Assembly (NCBI GenBank): GCA_025618425.1
Contig: CM046850.1
Span: 3,445,986 to 3,509,985, forward strand
Direction of reading: 5' to 3'
DNA: 64,000 bases
DNA from: Heliocidaris tuberculata
Taxonomy: Eukaryota > Echinodermata > Echinoidea > Camarodonta > Echinometridae
Shown piece after piece: positions 41,401 to 50,407 of this stretch. Position numbers and translations under genes: made by a program. Within the stretch, counting starts at the first letter, position 1. The number at the start of each line of letters is the position of its first letter. The notes under the pieces are model-generated. The model had not been told where the DNA came from. It did no database searches and saw only the letters and a program-made list of their open reading frames with translations.

Positions 41401-42755
41401 TTAAGAAATCAGCCCACAAATTAAAATTAAAGTCTTTTCGTACGTGGTTATGATTCGAATATATAGATACAACAAATGATTTGAAATCAACCAGGGTTTT
41501 TTTTTTCTTCAAACGGATGATTAAGCCATCCGGACTTGTTTTATCCCCAAATATACATGACGTTTTGGGTAAACTGAATATGTTTTCATAAGATATCTGC
41601 TAGAGGCGAATTGTGCTTGGTACTTCACACAATGGCTGAGCGAAATACCACTATTAAAAGATGGAGGCTGTGTGTAAATACGGCAGCCCCTGTAAATGTT
41701 TATCATAGGCGCGTGCGGATATTTTGAAAGCAAAACTCATATTTGTCAGACGACCGGTTGGTATCGATATTAATCAAAAATCCCCGTAAGTCGAGCACAT
41801 CCAGATTTCGAGGGAAACGAATGAATATGGAGAGAAAGTTTTTGCAGCTTGAAAACATAACTGCCAACATTTTGTGCTACTGGCTTATCTAATCGATTCC
41901 ATATGCCTATATTTATAATAAAATGTATGAGATTAGACTGCCATGCACTGCAGTCTGAAGTTGAAAGATACTTTTGTGGCAAAAATGAAAATATACATTT
42001 TTCGTATAATCGATCATATTATCTTCTAACATGTCTAAGTTAGGCCCATTGCCAGCGATTTTTAGATTTTTCTTGGGTCGAGAAATTTGAAACACTTGGA
42101 CGAAGATGCGAAAGTAAGGGGTTCGAACCCAGGCCCACATGTGCAGATGTATGTCTTCAAGCAATTCATTTTATGTACATTGCCTCTCTTCACCCAGGTT
42201 ATAAAATGTGTTCTTTGGTGGATGCCAATGTCACTGTGATGTTAACTAATGGCGTCAACATGCTAGCCATGTGAAAGAGGAGAATGCATGGGCACCGGTG
42301 TTGCAGTCGAGACCATGCAGGGCCCTGTTTCATTAAACTTGTTACCAGTAACTACTGCCACAGTTCTATAACAAATCTGCTCTCAGCCGATCATATGCAA
42401 GTATTTCAGTAGCTTATATCAGTTATTGCAACTTGTTATTGACAACATGTTTTATGAAACGGGGCCTATAGGGGTCCCGACACCAAGACCTGGGCCCTGT
42501 TTCATAAAACTTGTTATCAATAACAAATGCCAAATTTCTATGACAAATCTGCTCTCAGCCAATCAGATGCAAGTATTTCAGTAGCTTAAAACTGTTATCA
42601 TAACTTGGCCCGGTCTCGGCCCCATCACTGATGTGCAGTGCGAATAAATGAATGAATCTAATGACATCGGTAACAATGATAAGCGTTTTGATCGGTGTTT
42701 TACTGGGGGAAAAAGGGAAGTATTTTGTTATTATGACTCGACTAGAAAAATATGT

Positions 42756-42811
<56 letters not shown>

Positions 42812-42812
42812 C

Positions 42813-42848
<36 letters not shown>

Positions 42849-45800
42849 GTGCGCGTGTGTGTATGTGTGTTAGGCATATTATGGAAAACAAAAAAAGTGT
42901 GTGTGGGTGTGGGTGGGTGTGTGTGTGTTAGGCATATTATGGAAGGATGCCGGCAGGGGGTATAGATGGAAATAGTTAAAAACATAGGCAGAATTGGAGA
43001 CAACGGTCAACATGGTCAAAGTGACTTGTTCTGACTTGAAAACTATGAAAGAAAAAAATACTGTGACATTTTCATTCCGAATGCACATCCCATGCATGAC
43101 GTATCAGGTAATGTAAATCTTTGATAAATGTATATTCATTTGAAGATGCCTGAATAGAGTGGGAATTTGGGTCAATAAGTAGAAGGTGGACAAAGTCAAT
43201 GCAACTTCTAAGAAAGCGATAGCTAGGTAAGTATTTTGACCACAGAGTCATGAAAAGGGTAAATGAATAAAGGTGTTTCAAACATCATGATTTTGCAACC
43301 TTTATTTTCTTTAACCCATTGCCTGCAGGAACAGGGTGGTTTCTGTATTAAGCCTATTGGGAGAAAAGAGAATTCAGTCGTCAACGGGTTAATAAACTTT
43401 TGTAACTTCATTAAAGCCAATCAGGAGAGTATGTGACATCAGGTCAAAGGTCATGATGGTAGTACCAAATAATGCAAATTAGAGCATACATTACCACAGT
43501 TTTTACATCTTACATGAACATGACGAATTATCAATGAAACAGTAACAACATCGACTCTACATTGATATCATAATGAAAGATTAATGTGCGGACTGACTGA
43601 ACGTACCAGTATGCAGTATTTTTCTCTGAATTCTGTCGTATTTCCTTTCTGTTTTACTGTCACAGAGTGACATTTGTATAATTAATTCATTTTACAAACC
43701 AAACAGGGGTATATTAGTGGGAAAAAAATTACTTGGTTTGGAGATTGCAAATGAATCATAGTACATTCTTCGAATATGATATTATCGGCGATCTATAAAA
43801 TATTGTTTTCTAAGACGAGTTATATGATGCATAAATTGACACTGAACGTTACGTGTCTTTAAAAATCCCACTCTCCTAAAAAAACTTGAGTTAAAAATTA
43901 TCCATCATTATATAGGTTAGGGATGTCTCCTAACAACGTAGGACAATTTCGTGCTCAACTTGGTACTGTTTTGTCCGATCATTTTAAAAAATGGACATTT
44001 TGGGGCAACAAAATGCCCATTTTCGGTTGCCCAACCACGACAGCCCTTATAAATATACCTAGGTTTTATCCAATACTGTAAAAGTGCAAGTTGACAAGCT
44101 TACATGCATGGGTCTACAGTTACAACTGTGGATAAAATGCATTTTTCAGGGACATACCACTTGGGATGATAAACTTTTCAGCAGTCACTTGAATGAACCC
44201 CTACACCAACTCGCCAGAAAATCTAGCAGTGATGATTTCCTTAACATTTTATTGTTATAATTTGATCGTGTCGTTCCCAACACAAGCTTCACTTTCGTCT
44301 CCGTCTACTTCGGAATGTTTACTATGTCAACACATATGTGTATTGTCAAATACATAATACTAATTTTTAACAGGAAAAAAATTAAAAATCAGTTCAATTC
44401 AATTTAATTTAGTTAAACTCACCTGACTTATTCATATTGACCGCAAAGCATTTCTTGAGCCGACAGTACGGGCACCAGTTTCTTCTGGCCTTATCCACCA
44501 AACAGTTGCCCTTGCCAATGCACGTGTATCGCATGTTCCTTCGGATGCTTCGTTTGAAGAAGCAGCTACAGCCGTCGCAGCAGTAGACGCCGTAGTGCTT
44601 GCCGTAACTCTTATCACCGCATACCTTGCATGGGACGGGGTTAGGTAACGTCCGACCTAAGGAACATGAGTGACAAAAAGATGAAGGAGAAAATGTTATA
44701 TTATGATTTGTATTATTTTGAGTTCTACAAATTTGTATGATTTAACATGTTTAAGTTGTGGAAATTTAGCTCTGAGACGGGGGTTGGGTAACGTCCGACC
44801 TGAGGAAGATGAAGCAAAAAGATGAATGAGCATGATGAGAAATTGTTGAAAACTTATGATTTGTTTGATTTGAGTAAAGTGATCTGACAAAAGACAATGA
44901 AATTGTTGTTAAACTGCAAGATTCAAGTTTGTAACAATTTAGGAGTAAAAATTCACAATCCTTCTCTATATAAGACGTAAGCAAATTCAAATACTATCTC
45001 CTTCTTGTAGACGTTTACAAAGAATAATTGTGGAAAGGTATACACGAAATTAGATTTTTATACATGCGTCATTACAAATAAGGCACTTTGCTATGACTAA
45101 AATATTTGAAATTCAAAAACTTGCGCAATATGAAATATGCCTTCATTTATCAAGATATGAATTACGAGCATTTATGAAGCAAATTGAAGCTGAAATATTG
45201 ACTTTAAAACGATAGCATACTGCGTAATTATCCTTGTTTCATAGAGAAGAAATTCGTCCATTACGATAAATTCCCCCAAACTAATTACTATACCACGTGC
45301 GCAACGAAAAGTCATTCTTAGAGAAACGGTTACGAAACCAAATTCATGATCTTCTTTTGAACCATACTATTTCGACTATGAAATAATTTAAAGTACACAT
45401 TAAACTTGTCAAATTCATAGGAGATCAAAATAGGCATCTGTACAAATTAAACTTATTTCATATTCGATTCATAAGTGTCAGCAAGTATATAAAGTTGGAG
45501 ATTTTACACAAATTTACGTGTCCTTATCTTCATCAAGTATACTGTGAGGGAACCTTTTTTTTACCACTCCTCAATAAATACACACTTTGAACATTCTGAA
45601 AGTTTAAAGCAAGATACATGACTATAAGGCATAGAGCTTCTATCAAATTTGCATTAAAAAACGTGTTTTTAGTGGTAACAATGAACATATACTACAAAAT
45701 AAGTTAATTTATACGCAATGGTGAATTTTCTGGAGTTGAAATTAACTTTGATTCTTTTTGATAATATTGACTTGTCAAATATAGTATTTAATTTATTCCC

Positions 45801-46090
45801 CTCTTTAACAATTAGTTTTTTTTTTTTTTTTTTTTTTTTTTTTGTTAATTGCTAATCAGTATTATTCGTCACTCCTTCTTTTAATTCAATTTAAAAACTT
45901 TAAACATTGGTATTTTTTTGAAAATGCGATACTCGGTTATCAAAACATAGTTATTTGATAAATTTAGATTAATATAAAAAAATCATTAAGAAACATTTTA
46001 AAGTTTATATTACACTCATTCCATAATTTCAGAAGACGAGAGAGACAGAATAAACAAAATTTAGTAGAAAGTTTAAATCTACTTACCCAT
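23228..46090 (-). CDS. NR2E6: NR2E6 (HR83-like) orphan nuclear receptor, seven-exon gene
   Basis: This entry is the whole spliced gene: join of 46087-46090, 44423-44656, 35346-35804, 27792-28026, 26262-26418, 25074-25197 and 23228-23460, read on the minus strand. The phases at successive junctions are 1,1,1,2,0,1; all introns are GT-AG; the total is 1446 nt and 481 residues. Residues 11-71 form a C4-C4 zinc-finger DNA-binding domain, about 80-285 a low-complexity hinge, and about 289-481 a nuclear-receptor ligand-binding domain. The family acts as a DNA-binding transcription regulator in the nucleus; NR2E relatives (TLX, PNR, dissatisfaction, HR51, HR83) work in neural and photoreceptor development. 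The first-finger sequence CDGCSC and the [11 protein letters not shown] end of the second finger point to HR83/NR2E6 rather than TLX or PNR. The structure is seen directly, the subgroup is from family knowledge, and the tissue role is inference. I see no frameshift or internal stop. Confidence 0.93.
23747..23790 (+). repeat. (GA)n microsatellite in NR2E6 intron 6
   Basis: A pure GA run followed by (GGA)n, located a few hundred bases upstream of exon 7 on the gene strand. Confidence 0.96.
24180..24400. promoter_or_regulatory. CpG-rich, repeat-poor segment in NR2E6 intron 6
   Basis: CCGCCGCCGCGGTCGCCG and CAGTCGCGCGCG stand out in AT-rich DNA. No exon with matching phase was found here (exon 6 joins exon 7 exactly). 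Possible regulatory element. Confidence 0.3.
25074..25197 (-). CDS. NR2E6: NR2E6 exon 6: ligand-binding domain, helix 7-8 region
   Basis: The exon carries residues 364-404 and the first base of codon 405. The segment ends [19 protein letters not shown], which matches the strongly conserved L-x-L-d-x-x-E-f-a-x-L-k-a-i-v-L-F-k-P of receptor helices 7-8. The acceptor is TTTAATTCAG, the donor GTAAGA; phase 0 in, 1 out. It is too short to have a conspicuous open frame of its own and was found by following the phase from exon 5. Confidence 0.95.
26262..26418 (-). CDS. NR2E6: NR2E6 exon 5: ligand-binding domain signature helices
   Basis: The exon completes codon 311 and carries residues 312-363. 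It contains the ligand-binding-domain signature [20 protein letters not shown] (about 313-332), corresponding to the helix 3-5 region, which in the family forms part of the coregulator groove. The acceptor is TTTCAACAG and the donor is GTGAGT directly after AAA, phase 0. A different frame of this stretch is also open but does not match any family. Confidence 0.95.
26909..27282 (-). repeat. 0.38-kb dispersed repeat, copy 3, in NR2E6 intron 4
   Basis: The inverted orientation relative to copies 1 and 2. It starts GTTGAGTTCCGG and contains ATATGGGACTGCACAC. It lies within intron 4 between exons 4 and 5. Confidence 0.8.
27792..28026 (-). CDS. NR2E6: NR2E6 exon 4: distal hinge and start of ligand-binding domain
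   Basis: The exon carries residues 233-310 plus two bases of codon 311. The first part is Ser/Ala-rich. From about residue 289 it reads [22 protein letters not shown], which fits helix 3 of nuclear-receptor ligand-binding domains (E-x-A-x2-L ... W-x-K-x-V-P-x-F). The tryptophan usual in that helix is replaced by threonine (T303). The acceptor is TCGAATACAG and the donor is GTGTGTGTC, a weaker match than the other donors in the gene. The phase is 1 in and 2 out, matching both neighbours. Confidence 0.92.
28557..28707. mobile_element. GGGCCC-ended foldback element, copy 1 (NR2E6 intron 3)
   Basis: The ends GGCCCCGTTTCATAAAAC and GTTTTATGAAACGGGGCC are inverted. The interior has TATCAATAACAAC, CTCTCAGCCAATCAGAT and GTAGCT. 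A long frame (28499-29122) running through it and the adjacent CT repeat is spurious. Confidence 0.85.
28795..28905 (+). repeat. (CTC)n/(CT)n microsatellite in NR2E6 intron 3
   Basis: CTCCTC units pass into CT dinucleotides. Confidence 0.95.
29210..30012 (+). repeat. GA-rich microsatellite belt in NR2E6 intron 3
   Basis: Multiple (GA)n runs (29211-29240, 29345-29385, 29757-29808, 29975-30010) with GACA and GGGA variants, and a further run at 30458-30500. Reading frames across it in both directions are artefacts. Confidence 0.93.
29810..29912. mobile_element. Short foldback, GGGCCCTCTTGCATAAAA ends
   Basis: A 103-bp palindrome embedded in a (GA)n tract. The ends GGGCCCTCTTGCATAAAA and its complement are perfect, and the inside GCAA/TTGCG arms continue. 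Probably another small GGGCCC foldback family. Confidence 0.8.
30700..31080. other. Repeat-poor unique stretch in NR2E6 intron 3
   Basis: Sits between GA-rich and GATA-rich belts. Contains GTCAATCAGGTTTTGATTG (two inverted TCAATCA-like sites) and no coding frame. A candidate conserved non-coding element by its complexity only. Confidence 0.3.
31380..31760 (+). repeat. (GATA)n microsatellite in NR2E6 intron 3
   Basis: GATA and GACA tetranucleotides at 31385-31450, 31500-31560 and 31718-31750. Confidence 0.95.
34648..34753 (+). repeat. (TTC)n microsatellite, about 35 units, in NR2E6 intron 3
   Basis: One T-rich interruption near the start. On the gene strand it is (GAA)n, about 0.6 kb after exon 3. 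A (CT)n tract and a C13 run follow at 34781-34891. Confidence 0.97.
35346..35804 (-). CDS. NR2E6: NR2E6 exon 3: T/A-box extension and hinge
   Basis: The exon carries residues 80-232. It opens with [12 protein letters not shown], the typical NR2 C-terminal extension of the DNA-binding domain, and codon 80 is completed exactly across the junction. The rest is a long hinge rich in Gly, Pro, His and Ala, with a run of 11 alanines at residues 187-197 (GCN codons spanning a GCGGCCGC site) and shorter alanine clusters at 215-218 and 223-225. The acceptor is a T-rich tract plus TAG and the donor is GTATGT. The exon is strikingly GC-rich compared with the flanking introns. The hinge has no recognisable fold and is expected to be disordered. 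Confidence 0.93.
36811..37032. mobile_element. Short element with GCGTACC ends and C/G runs
   Basis: Begins GCGCGTACCGGGG and ends CCTGGGTACGC. It contains three runs of CACCCC with a poly-T. Flanks both carry GATGACGA, though the surrounding DNA is itself (GAT)-rich, so a target duplication is uncertain. Confidence 0.55.
39200..40200. promoter_or_regulatory. GC- and CpG-rich, repeat-poor island in NR2E6 intron 2
   Basis: About 1 kb clearly richer in GC and CpG than its surroundings, free of microsatellites, between exon 2 and exon 3. Overlapping frames (e.g. 39445-39900, +) are open but match no family and are likely composition effects. It could be an enhancer or an internal promoter; that is inference. 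Confidence 0.35.
42320..42466. mobile_element. GGGCCC-ended foldback element, copy 2 (NR2E6 intron 2)
   Basis: Full-length: GGGCCCTGTTTCATTAAAC to GTTTTATGAAACGGGGCC, with the same interior marks as copy 1. Confidence 0.85.
42492..42612. mobile_element. GGGCCC-ended foldback element, copy 3, right-truncated
   Basis: Starts GGGCCCTGTTTCATAAAAC only 26 bp after copy 2 and in the same orientation. It loses the second terminal repeat and passes into CTTGGCCCGG. Confidence 0.8.
42757..42932 (+). repeat. (AT)n-(GT)n compound microsatellite in NR2E6 intron 2
   Basis: About 45 bp of AT, then GT/GC tracts. GTGTTAGGCATATTATGGAA is present twice around the second GT block (42867 and 42926), a local duplication. 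Confidence 0.95.
43441..43453 (+). promoter_or_regulatory. Perfect DR1 nuclear-receptor response element in NR2E6 intron 2
   Basis: Two AGGTCA half-sites in direct orientation are separated by one A. This is the consensus DR1 element bound by NR2-class and RXR-containing receptors. It lies about 1 kb inside intron 2, downstream of the DNA-binding-domain exon. Auto- or cross-regulation by nuclear receptors is inference. Confidence 0.5.
44423..44656 (-). CDS. NR2E6: NR2E6 exon 2: DNA-binding domain
   Basis: The exon carries residues 2-79 and the whole zinc-finger domain. Finger 1 uses C11, C14, C28 and C31 (C-x2-C-x13-C-x2-C). Finger 2 uses C47, C53, C63 and C66 (C-x5-C-x9-C-x2-C). The recognition helix runs [15 protein letters not shown]. 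The P-box position that is glycine in most receptors (CEGCKG, CDGCSG) is cysteine here (C33). The acceptor is TTCCTTAG and the donor is GTGAGT after AAG TCA G. The exon ends at the N-K-S just before the conserved A-V-Q-E-E-R-G-P-R extension. Confidence 0.96.
44776..44880 (-). repeat. Second copy of the intron 1 acceptor and first exon-2 codons
   Basis: This intron 1 segment repeats 44634-44728 (start of exon 2 plus the end of intron 1), offset by 143 bp. The duplicated part reads, on the gene strand, a pyrimidine-rich tract, CAG, then codons for G-R-T-L-P-N-P, the same residues that begin exon 2. The copy then diverges: instead of V-P-C-K-V-C it continues R-L-R-A-K-F-P and meets TAA at the far end without reaching the zinc finger. 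Its would-be acceptor (AG at 44801-44800, exon start 44799) looks at least as good as the real one. It is best seen as a partial tandem duplication leaving a decoy acceptor. Confidence 0.8.
46087..46090 (-). CDS. NR2E6: NR2E6 coding exon 1 (start codon plus one base)
   Basis: The exon codes only for ATG and the G that begins codon 2, followed at once by a strong donor, GTAAGT. Joined to exon 2 it reads [14 protein letters not shown], running directly into the first zinc finger. The start has A at -3 and G at +4, a good animal context. Reading the same frame upstream, there is no other ATG before a stop codon (TAA at 46216-46214), so this is the first methionine if the upstream DNA is transcribed contiguously. 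An alternative non-homologous first exon farther upstream cannot be excluded. Confidence 0.78.
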
Positions 46091-46216
46091 TGTGATGATA
46101 ACAAAATAAATCCTCTGTGTTAGTGAAGTTATCAAATGTGTCAGTAAAAATCCACCAAGGAACAGAGAAAGTACTAATGTTTGATGCAACTGAGCATTGC
46201 AACGAAACTTGTATTA
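46091..46216 (-). promoter_or_regulatory. Putative 5' leader of NR2E6 with a short upstream ORF
   Basis: This is the DNA immediately upstream of the start codon, back to the in-frame TAA. An out-of-frame ATG at 46197 opens an eight-codon reading frame (M-L-S-C-I-K-H, stop at 46174) ending before the main start, so it could act as an upstream ORF if the leader includes it. No clear TATA box or initiator was recognised and the transcription start is unknown. Confidence 0.4.
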
Positions 46217-46894
46217 AGTCCTGGAAAAGTTTTTAAAAGATCTTTGAAGTTTTGAAGAAGAAAAATAATATAGTTTAAAAATGTCTCAGGTATATTGTAA
46301 TTGCAACAGCAACAGAATAGACAAAGGCTGTGTAAAATCGGAAATAGCCGAATTCAGGTGGTAGCAGACGATCAAAATTTATCCGCTCCGCTTGGTTGAA
46401 AAGTTCCCGCGCTTCTGATTTCGTCCTTCCCCGTTTCGCGGCGTCGTCGTGCAAGTCAGGGAGATCTAAATGACTCTCGCCTACTTTCTCGCCGCTAATC
46501 CCCAACCACGAGAAGACTTCAACAGATTAACAGAGGAGGAGTGAGGAAGCTGATTTCAGAATCTCGGCCTTTGCCTTTTTTTCTCTCTCTGTCTCTGTCT
46601 CTGTCTCTCACTCTCTCATCTCTCTTTCTCACTCCGATTTCGGAATCTCGAGCACGGAGTTACAAACCTGCTATATGCATCGGAAGGCCTTCTACCAGTT
46701 GTTTTTTATTCAAAGGCGTGAAGATGCGGAGAGGAAGAGAGAAGGAAAGAGAGGGAAGGGAGAAGCTGATTTGTGGAAGCTGTTTTCGTCAATGGGTGAA
46801 AGTTTTCATACTGTGGGGCGGTCGGAATTATGCGGATCTCGTTCTTGTTGTTACGCCCTCCGGATGATAATGAATTTCAAAAGGCTTGTCATAA

Positions 46895-46898
46895 CCTT

Positions 46899-46936
<38 letters not shown>

Positions 46937-46944
46937 TCTCTGTC

Positions 46945-46975
<31 letters not shown>

Positions 46976-47079
46976 GTCTGTCTGTCTATCTCTCTTTCCT
47001 TTTTCTTTTCTTTTTTTCTCTCTCATTAATTTCTCTTCCTCAATCTTTAACTTTTTCTCTCCTTTTCTCCCTTTTTCTC

Positions 47080-47119
<40 letters not shown>

Positions 47120-47260
47120 TATACACATACAATCTCTCTCTCTCTCTCACTTCCCCTCTCTTCTTTACTTCTCTTTCTCTTTCATTCTCTTCTCTCTCTC
47201 TCTCTAATTCTCTCTCTTTTATCTTTTATTTCTCCCCTCTATTTTCTCTTCTTTATATAT
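46895..47260 (+). repeat. CT-rich microsatellite belt upstream of NR2E6
   Basis: Long CT runs with short CACACA and TTTTC interruptions. On the gene strand this is a polypurine tract about 0.8 kb before the start codon. Confidence 0.95.
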
Positions 47261-47569
47261 TTATCTCTTTATTCTATTAATCACAATGCCATCGAATCTT
47301 CCATCTTACTCTGCTCCCTATAGGTAATTTTTTTTCATCTAAAATGGACGGTTTGGTTTTGCAAGTATTTAATAAGCAAATGCTGATCCTGATCTTAACC
47401 TCTGATATTGCAAACTATTGTAATAACATTTTTTTATATATCCAAGCCATTCATAGGCTCAATTCATCGCTTCATTTACCTGTTTGCCTGTTTATTTTGA
47501 TAGTCATTTGTTTATATTCCTTGATATAATGAAGAATTAGGTATTACTCCCAAACGACTCTTTCATTAA

Positions 47570-48154
47570 AGGGCAATTAAACCTTTGTAAAGAGCTGATT
47601 TGTGTGAAAGGAGAAAAATAAGACAAACAGGGTGGTGAAAGTTTGAAAGAAATCGGAAAAAGAATAAGAAAGTTATGAATGTTTGAAAAATGAGATCACT
47701 ACATCTATGCGAATCTCAAATTGGGAATTTGGGGAATCGATTGTGGCGTATACGCGGTCAACTCTCCCATTTGTCGTATACACGAAAATATCATTAAATT
47801 CCGATTTTATCCTGAGTGCCTTTCCCTCGGGGCAGTGCTCAAAATATATTGTAGATAGCATATTGTTATAGGTCCTCCAAAAAAGGAAAAGATCCTACTG
47901 AGTAATACATTTGGAAAATTTGACACTTTAGTCATTTTGTGTGTTGGAGCTGAATGGTGACCGCCGTTACATCACAGTGACCGTACCGATACGGCCAATT
48001 TGAAATTGCCATGTCGATATTTAGTGATTACAACTTTTTTAAAGCACTTAACTTTCTTACTGCGTGTCCGATTTCGTTCAAACTTTCACCAATCTGCTTT
48101 TCTGCATTTTTCTGCTTTCACGCAAATCAATTATTACAAGGTTGGATTTCCCTC
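47570..48154. mobile_element. TTAA-flanked palindromic element, 585 bp, upstream of NR2E6
   Basis: TTAA at 47566-47569 and 48155-48158. The inverted arms share GTGAAAG.AGAAAAAT, GGTGAAAGTTTGAA.GAAATCGGA and AGAAAGTTA over about 130 bp. It lies about 1.5 kb upstream of the start codon. No coding frame of note. Confidence 0.85.
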
Positions 48155-48599
48155 TTAAGTCCTTGTGATATAAATCAAGTTTTAAAATGTAAAACATTAA
48201 AAGTTATTCAAATAACTGATATCATCATTAATGTCCTTTTGTTTATCTTTAAGATTATTATCAAATATCAGTAATATGCAAGTCTCAAATGCAGAATCAC
48301 CTTTGTGCCATCAATTCGACCATTTTGAGAAAGAGAAATAATACTGAATAGGCTATCAGCATCAATTGAATTGCATGCATGATACTTACATTTTGTCTAA
48401 TGACTCAGAAAAATTTACTCAGAATCTGAGAAAAGGTGATGAACCGTCGTAAATCTAAACAAATACGCCACGGGTATTTCGAAAGGATTAAAAACGTAAA
48501 GAGGGCAAAAGCTTAGTCACACTCTTGGAGAATGACAAAGACAGAGTAATTATTTTCACTGTTTGATCAGCGATACAACAAGTTAATCAATTTCCATGA

Positions 48600-48795
48600 A
48601 ATATGTTTTTCAGAAGGGGCGATGCGCAGTGGAAGGAATTGCCCAAGTGCTATGACGGCGACGTAAGGCTTCTCGCTCTCTGATCTATCGTACCGAACAT
48701 GCCCCCTTCAGATCGCTAATTCTGTTTAATCAGTTGCTCAATCGATAAGCACCATTCGCCATAAAAACGGCAAGAATGGTACAGGCAGATATAAG

Positions 48796-48826
<31 letters not shown>

Positions 48827-49000
48827 TATGCGTGAGAGATGGGGAGAGGAGAGGTAGATCTATAAAGCTTCTCCAATCGTTTTTAACCTTCAGGGAGGCA
48901 GCGCGAATAATAGAGCTTCGGTCATCATCGCGATAATACATGACGTTTATTTAATGTCGATCTCTCTGCTGTATTGTTCGCGCTCGTGTAGCCAGGGTAA
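48600..49000. other. Repeat-poor unique stretch 2.5 kb upstream of NR2E6
   Basis: Higher complexity and more CpG than its neighbours, interrupted by a (GA)n at 48800-48826. No gene seen. Possible upstream regulatory DNA. Confidence 0.3.
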
Positions 49001-49069
49001 TTTGTCAAACTCCACGGGGATGTGAGATTCATCTTTTGATGCAATCCTGAAACCTTTCTCCCCCCCCCC

Positions 49070-49112
<43 letters not shown>

Positions 49113-50224
49113 CTCTCGTGAGTCAAGATGAAGTGATGTATCGGAGATTGCTAAGTCATCAACAAGTCAGACGCCGAGTGAACAAGAATCTTTCATCATT
49201 TGATTTTACCTTTTTATATATATGTATATATATATATATATATAATTATATAAATTATCTCTCTTACTCTCTCACTTCCTTTCTCTCTCTCTCTCTTTCT
49301 TTCTCTCTCTCTCTCTATTATATGTTCATATATTTTTTCTTTGTTATCTGAAGAAATGAGTTTGGTTTCTATTTTGATACATGTCATAAGTCCGGTGTAA
49401 CATTTTCCCTTTATTTTTTCTTCTTTATAATGCTTCTTGTTCTCTATTTTGTTATTGTAATTCTGTATTTTTGTTGCTTTTTCCCTTATCATTCTTCGTC
49501 TTCTATTTGCTGTTGTGTCTTGTTTTTTCATCTCTTTCCCTCTGTTTTTTCTTTTTCTTTTCTAAATCCTCATCTCGTAAAGAAACTGATAAAAAGAAAG
49601 TTATTGATAAGCAGTGATAGTACATTTCTCTATTTCTGTGCAATATAAGATACGACATATTATCTTTAACGAATGCTTATGAATCCCGATCTTTAGATTT
49701 GTGAGGCATTTTATATTTTCCTAATACATCATAATGAATTACAAAAGTAACATATAATCATATCAGCAAAAACTTCCTTTTCATATTCGACAAGAAATGA
49801 AAAGATGATTATGACAGTAATCAAAACTATTTTCTTTTTCTTTTCCACTTGTATAAAGATACCTTAAAATTACCTTTTGGACTGATTTTTCAAACTGCAT
49901 TTTTAACAAATTAAATCGGCTTTTTAAAGCGATCATCATTTATATACAGGAAAAAAGAATATTCGTCATAACCATCGTGATACTAAGCCCGTTCGTAATT
50001 AGTACATGGTAAAGATGACCCTGAAATGACCCCAATTCGTATACGTGCACACGCATCTGTTTAGCAATTTTGAGAACCGTTAAAAGTTAACAGTTCGTAA
50101 AAGTCTCCCTTCATGAACATTTCAAAATATCTTCATGAAATGTTCATACCTATGGATAACTTAAGAAGAAAATGTAACATTATTTGACAAATCATTTTAA
50201 AAAGGAAAATATTTTTAATTCAGG

Positions 50225-50407
50225 GTCTTAATAGTCATACAGCTAGTAAAATCGAGAACTCACCAAAACCCTATGTTTAGTATTCATATTGATTTTCAGT
50301 ACGTGAATAGGGTAGATTTCATTTGTTAAAAGGCCAATATTTAATGCCATAGCGATTTATTTCACCAATCGGATCGCAGACCGATCGAAAGGTGTGCGGT
50401 GGCCTTT
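50225..50407. mobile_element. Truncated relative of the 3650-4068 element
   Basis: It retains the right end (CGGATCGCAGACCGATCG ... GTGTGCGGTGGCCTT) and interior motifs (GCGATTTATTTC, AGTAAAATCGA, TATGTTTAGTATTCATAT) but lacks the left terminal repeat. Confidence 0.7.

Noticed and set aside
42110..42160. GGTTCGAACCC-type B box considered as a tRNA gene
   Set aside because: No A box, acceptor stem or anticodon arm at the right distances.
44432..44617. 61-codon minus-strand frame over exon 2
   Set aside because: It is a wrong frame of the DNA-binding-domain exon; the right frame gives eight correctly spaced zinc cysteines.
46675..47280. 201-codon plus-strand frame
   Set aside because: Most of it is translated CT repeats and it lies opposite the NR2E6 upstream region; no domain.
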